Source: Bromus sterilis (taxonomy: Eukaryota > Streptophyta > Magnoliopsida > Poales > Poaceae). Taken from it: a DNA stretch of 64,000 nucleotides. Shown here piece by piece: positions 59,395 to 64,000 of the stretch. Made by a program: the position numbers and the translations under genes. Below the pieces are notes generated by a model. It ran no database searches. It worked only from the letters and a program-made list of their open reading frames with translations, and was not told the DNA's origin. Position 1 is the first letter of the stretch; each line of letters begins with the position of its first letter. The DNA is taken from positions 381,827,016-381,891,015 of the forward strand of contig OX465597.1 in assembly GCA_950022295.1 (NCBI GenBank). The letters run 5' to 3'.

Positions 59395-60080
59395 CTATCT
59401 TTCTTAGAAATTTTTATCTTGGGATCACTTCTTGGAATAGGTTTCTTTTAGACACTGCTACCAATGGGAACTTCATAGAGGCCCCATTTTGGGAAGCCTT
59501 TAATGTTATTGAAAATATTGTTGGAAGTATCCCAGTTGTTAGTATTAAGGAGGACATTACTTTAGCTCACATTATGAGAAAACTTGAAAAAATAGAGCTA
59601 GAGATGCCAAGTATCGATAGGGTGAATGAGTTGGATCGTAAGATTCAAGGGAATTTGAATAGGCTAGATAACTCCATGCAGAAAATTGTCAAAACTTTGG
59701 AGACTATTAAATCCCTTGATGAGAAGTCTTCTAGGATAGAAAAGATTGAGGAAGTTATTGAAACTCTAGGAACTACCTTTTCCTCAATCAAAACCAAAAA
59801 GGATGAAACTCCGGGAAAGAAGGAACCTAAGTTCGTTTACGTCCCCAAGGTTCCTCGAGCTAAAGCAAACACACCCATTGCCAAAAGAGTTGAAACGGTG
59901 AAAACTTTGGAGGAGACACCTATCTTTAACTTTAATGAAACTCCAATTGATTTCCCTCCTTTTGATTTTATTCCAAGAAGCACTTTCATTTGTCCTTTAT
60001 TTGAGAAACCTATTAAGACTAGTTGTACTATTGAAGAGCTTTTTGATGATCGTGATGATGGTTCAATGGATACAACTTGA
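59395..60080 (+). CDS. Coiled-coil gag-like frame of the second gypsy element, right piece
   Basis: The frame is open from the block border: FYLGITSWNRFLLDTATNGN is followed by a charged heptad-like stretch (about the first 60 codons after the ATG at 59574, rich in Leu, Ile, Glu and Lys) and a Pro-rich C-terminus, ending at TGA 60078-60080. From the ATG it is 168 aa. It resembles the leader/gag-like protein kept by some non-autonomous cereal gypsy families. No protease, RT or integrase follows, so the element probably depends on another for movement. The frame continues from the piece before 45240. Confidence 0.65.
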
Positions 60081-62280
60081 TCTTCTGCTTTAAGCCTAGC
60101 TAATGGCTCTAAAGAAGCGCTTTCGGGAGGCATCCCACAACGAATTTAGGTTTTTCTTTTTGATTTTCTTCTGTTCTTAGTGGTCTTGATGATTGTTACT
60201 ACTGTAGCAACCTCATTGTATCTTTACTATTCAAGCTTTGTGCCTTTTATAGCCTCATACGACAAGGGAAGTGAAAGTTGTGACATGCTGTCCAGAAAAC
60301 AGATTCTGTCCTCATGACTAGAAAAATCAGAGAAAAATCCCAGTTCATATTTTTGATCTGAACTTTTTACACAGCGTGCTCTATAAAATTACGAAACTTT
60401 TGTATGTTCTTAGTTTTTTTATTTGAGTTGCATAAGTACCCCTAAAAAATTCTATTTTACCTGCTGGTCTGTTTTTCACAGATTCTGTCCTGTTTTGCCT
60501 TTTCTTCGTTTTGCAAACCTTAAGCTTGCTTTTTCTTTGCAAAAACTTGTTGGAAATCTTGAGAAACAGTAGCTCTTCAAGGTTATCTTTATGTCCAGTA
60601 GAGATTTTTTTTATTTTAGTTGGGTACTAACCTCTCTAATCAGTCTACAATGAGTTATGTATGAAGGGAGTTTTCAAGTGCGCGATGGAAAATGATGAAA
60701 GAAGATCTTGGAGTGTCAAACGCTCAAGCTCGGGGATGCCCATGTGCACCCCCAATAAATATTCAAGGAGACTCAAGCGTCTAAGCTTGGGGATGCCCCC
60801 GTGCATCCCCTTCTTCATCAACAATTATCAGTTCGTCCCTCGTTACACTATATTTTATCACTTCATGCGTTATGTGCTATGCTTGGAGCGTCTCGCTCTT
60901 TACTTTTCTTAGGTTTGTTTTTGCTTTGTTTGCTGTAGTAAAAAGTTCGACCCTAGCTTACTCTTTTGTGTGGGAGAGATACACGCTCCGCTTGAACTAG
61001 AACTCCTCATAGGATTTGCATGCTTATTCTTTTAGCTATGAGTTGTTCTTTTTCTTTTCTTAGTTGCTGCTCTGTTTAGTTGAAGTGCTTTAGTTTTTCT
61101 AGAGCTTTTCTTTTGTTTTAGGTTGAACTTTCTATAGGTTGCATGTTTTATCTTGTTAGAGAGTTTGCCTGTTGCACTGAGTTTTGTGTCTTGACTAGAA
61201 GTAGGTAGTTAAAGTTGCTATTCTCTTTGTAGTAGTAACTTGCAATAGTTTTGAGGTATTGACTTGAGTAATGTTTGAACTTTTGGTATCAAGAGCTCGA
61301 GCCTATTAGTGATAGATGTCGTATTTTGGGCAATCCGTGTGTTTTTCGAAAACCAAAACCCCTATTGAGAACTCTAGCTACTAGATGGTTCACTAACCTC
61401 TGGAGGGTTCGAATATTAGTGTACACTCACGTACCATGAGTCGGGGATGCGCAAGGATAACCAAACCCCCATACACTCCTCCTCGGGGTACTTGTCTCTT
61501 TGTGAACCTCCTGATTAGATTGAGAGTTACCGATAATAAGTGCATGAGTTCCTCGGACTAATGTGAGTATTCGAAAGTTGACACTTCCACCCACCTATAC
61601 TTTTTCTAGCCTCTTCGGTACCGTGCATTGCTTTTTCTCACCTTGAGAGTTGGCGCATACTTCGCCGGTGCATTCAAACCTTTGGCACGATACGCTCTGT
61701 CATCATAAGCCTCCTTATATCTTTCCTCAAAACAGCCACCATACCTACCTACAAGGCATTTCCATAGCCTTTCCGAGATACATTGCCATGCAACATCCAA
61801 CTTCTCATGACTTGATCATCATGTCATACATGCTACTTGCTTGATCGATGAGCCGCATGCTAGTTGGTCCTTTCCCTAATCATTGCTACATGTCGCGCTA
61901 GTATCATCGCATATCCTGCTATCCTGGCAGAAGCATACATTTGCATCATGATAGTTATATCCTCTTTACGTGAGTACCTTTGTAAAGTGTGAAAGATCTC
62001 CTATATTCTTGTAAAATATAGAGTGTTGCCCCTAAAGTGAGGAAAAGATCCCAAAGAGGAAAAAAAATCAAAAGATCCCAAAGAGGACAAATGAGAGAAA
62101 TAGAAAGAGCCATTGAGGCCACCAAAAAAAACAAAAAATAGAAAAAAGGAGAAAAAGAAAAAAAGAAAAAGAGAGAAGGGGGCACACTACTATTCCTTTT
62201 GAGAGATCCACACTAGTACTTCATCCTCTATCCCTTGTACTCCATAGAGATCATCATCATGCATATAGCTTTGTGGGGAC
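60081..62280 (+). mobile_element. Non-coding interior of the second gypsy element
   Basis: Includes 'cgggaggcatcccacaacga' (60124), two related 'ggggatgcccatgtgcaccc' / 'ggggatgcccccgtgcatcc' motifs (60734 and 60791), and an A/G-rich tract at about 62050-62180. No protein-coding frame is credible. The element is cut at 62281 by another LTR, and its own 3' LTR lies beyond the window. Confidence 0.65.
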
Positions 62281-63111
62281 TGTCAGGGGTATGACCCCCG
62301 GGTAGGGTCACCCAGGGGAAACAGTTCATCAAGGCAAAGATCACCGACCTGATGGTCATCGATCTAATCAAGGCCGAGCTAAAAAAGATCAAGCAAGAAG
62401 TGGGCCGATCTGTTCCAAGTGAGGGCCGATTTCCCCGGAGAAGGCGCAATCGTCCTGACCAAGGAGCATTCGGCCGAAGTAAGAACAGCAACATCCGATC
62501 AGAGGTCCAGGTCGGACACCTGGTACAAGAGCATTCAATGCGCAATCCCTGAAGATCGGGACTGTCAGAGGCGTGCGGTCTCCTCCGGCGCCGATCACGC
62601 GGACAGGCCGACAGGTCTAAGTATCTAGCTTCACTGTTCACTACCGAGGTCTATGGGATAGCGGTATGGCGAGCCGCAAGTCTACACCGGGTCATCCGGA
62701 GAAGCACGATGTTAGGTCTCTAGCTGATCTGAGAGACAGCTGGGCCCTCCCTCTTGTGTATTTACCTTTGTACCCCGGGCTCAGAGCCCCGGGTATCTCC
62801 TGCATGGGGGACGACGGAGCAGTTATTACAATCTCACCCACCATAGAGAGAGCAAGGAGAGAGTAGAGACCAGAGGCCCTCTTCTTCTTCCTCTCAAACA
62901 GCTCAAGGAGCATTCATTGTAGCCAGAGTTATTGCATATAGCTAGGTCGGCAGGACTAGGGGTGTTATCTCTACGGAGAGCCCCGAACCTGGGTACATCG
63001 TGGTGTCTCACCGTGTGTTCCCACTCTCGCTTCCGGTACCAGCGACACTAACCTCGGTTTGTCCCCCTCTTTAGCCATCCCCATGGCATCTGCCGTTACA
63101 TATCGACGACA
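62281..63111 (+). repeat. 5' LTR of a third gypsy element (831 bp)
   Basis: Starts TGTCAGGGGTATGACCCC and ends 'tatcgacgaca', so TGTC/GACA termini. It is followed at 63113 by TTGGCGCCCACCGTGGGGC, a primer-binding sequence I associate with Tat-lineage gypsy elements. The lineage is an inference. Confidence 0.85.
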
Positions 63112-64000
63112 GTTGGCGCCCACCGTGGGGCAGGCCGAGGCGTCGACTGGAGTTCTGATCCGGACGGGACCATCATCTACATCGCTCATGCGCTTCGCCT
63201 CCAGCCTGGTGATGAGGAGCGGAGCGTGGGACTTCGTCATCGAAAATGCCTCGCGGTTTGGGGCTGGAATGCCTCTACCGCACGGCATCATCATTCCTTT
63301 CGGCGGACATCGCGTCTTCGTCGCAGCGCTTCCTGATGTGTTTCCCAGGGAGGTACGGGTGGTTTCTGAGCTCACGGATCCGTTGCCAGGAGGGCCGGAT
63401 GCCGTGGGAGCAGATGTCACGACTGCGCACATCCGTGCGGAGGTCATGATGGCGGGAGCGTCAAGTCGCCACAGTTCCACTTCAGCAACCCGAGCCGCGA
63501 GAGCAACAACAGCAGCAACAGCAGGCCCAAGCAACCCACCGGATATGTTCAGCACTCCCGTGGACCTTCATGCCGATCCAGCCATGGCTCACGCCGAGCT
63601 GGAGAAGGTGCGTCAAGCTCTGAAGGAGCAATCAGATCGGATCGACGCTGAAAAGCGCCGAATGGAGGCATCAGTCCGGGAGTACAACGCAGCACATGAC
63701 ATCCGGCGGCGTGTTATCCCATCCCCAATCATTGAGGAGCTTCGGGCAGCAGGCCGAGAGGTCGGCAGAGAGTTGGGAGGAGCCCAGCAACCTATAGCGT
63801 CCATCATTGTAGCACCACAGATTTCATACAGTTCTCCTGTGAAGAACATGAGAGCTGCCAAGAAGATGGCCACCGAGCTGGAGCATCTGGAAGGAGAAGA
63901 GCTGCGGGAGAGAACGCGTCGGATGCGCGACCTCATAACCACAGCAAACCAGCAGCAAAAGGCGGCCACCGAGCAGCAAGGACCAGTAGCATCAAAATCA
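63083..64000 (+). CDS. Gypsy gag, 5' part, runs off the window end
   Basis: The frame is open from ATG 63083 to the last base (306 codons, no stop). The first ten codons (MASAVTYRRQ) lie in the LTR, and the frame passes through the primer-binding site (LAPTVGQAEAS). It goes on to a hydrophilic gag-like protein with an Ala/Thr run (about residues 140-150) and long charged helices (AELEKVRQALKEQSDRIDAE). If translation began at the next Met in a fair context (63188), it would be 35 codons shorter. No domain beyond general gag character is identified, and the end is missing. Confidence 0.7.
   Translation, partial: MASAVTYRRQLAPTVGQAEASTGVLIRTGPSSTSLMRFASSLVMRSGAWDFVIENASRFGAGMPLPHGIIIPFGGHRVFVAALPDVFPREVRVVSELTDPLPGGPDAVGADVTTAHIRAEVMMAGASSRHSSTSATRAARATTAATAGPSNPPDMFSTPVDLHADPAMAHAELEKVRQALKEQSDRIDAEKRRMEASVREYNAAHDIRRRVIPSPIIEELRAAGREVGRELGGAQQPIASIIVAPQISYSSPVKNMRAAKKMATELEHLEGEELRERTRRMRDLITTANQQQKAATEQQGPVASKS

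Overview
The window looks like nuclear DNA of a grass, most likely a Triticeae species (wheat, Aegilops or barley type). The reasons are intron-rich plant genes with GC-biased coding exons, CTCCCTCCG-type Stowaway MITEs, Tourist MITEs, small CTAG-ending Helitrons, and long LTR retrotransposons stacked inside one another. The species is an inference. I see no bacterial genes, tRNA, rRNA or CRISPR.

About 1-31.7 kb is a gene island with four plant genes, all on the + strand. They are: a cytosolic-type family-1 pectate lyase (819-2141, 3 exons, 385 aa); an alpha/beta hydrolase of the monoacylglycerol lipase / caffeoyl shikimate esterase type (copy 1, 2685-4491, whose start codon appears to be ACG); a TPS-a type sesquiterpene synthase (16491-20404, 7 exons, 540 aa, GC-AG first intron, clear TATA box); and a second, intact copy of the hydrolase (27636-31657, 8 exons, 298 aa). 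The two hydrolase copies have matching exon lengths, so they are paralogues from a local duplication with the terpene synthase between them. Diverged copies of the terpene synthase promoter lie upstream of the real one (around 9.4 kb and 12.05-13.72 kb), with no terpene synthase coding sequence attached. These look like the remains of lost tandem copies.

The space between these genes holds small mobile elements. There is a 1.5-kb long-TIR Mutator-like element with a GC-rich interior (Pack-MULE candidate) directly after hydrolase copy 1, a Stowaway MITE nested in it, two Tourist MITEs, two clear Helitrons and one decayed one, a long-arm foldback MITE, a 5'-truncated LINE with an exact 11-bp target duplication, a lone CACTA end, and relics of LINE, gypsy and MULE coding sequence.

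From about 34.4 kb to the end the DNA is nested LTR retrotransposons. A degenerate Athila-like gypsy element (LTR 37834-39351, then gag, protease, RT and RNase H) is cut at 42868 by an LTR fragment. That is followed at 43461 by the LTR of a second, apparently non-autonomous gypsy element, whose interior runs 45070-45240 and resumes at 59389-62280. Between those two pieces sits a 14.1-kb minus-strand chromovirus block arranged LTR-pol-LTR-pol, flanked by CCACTA direct repeats. At 62281 another gypsy element begins. Its LTR is 831 bp and its gag frame is open to the window end, starting inside the LTR. No host gene is visible after 31.7 kb.
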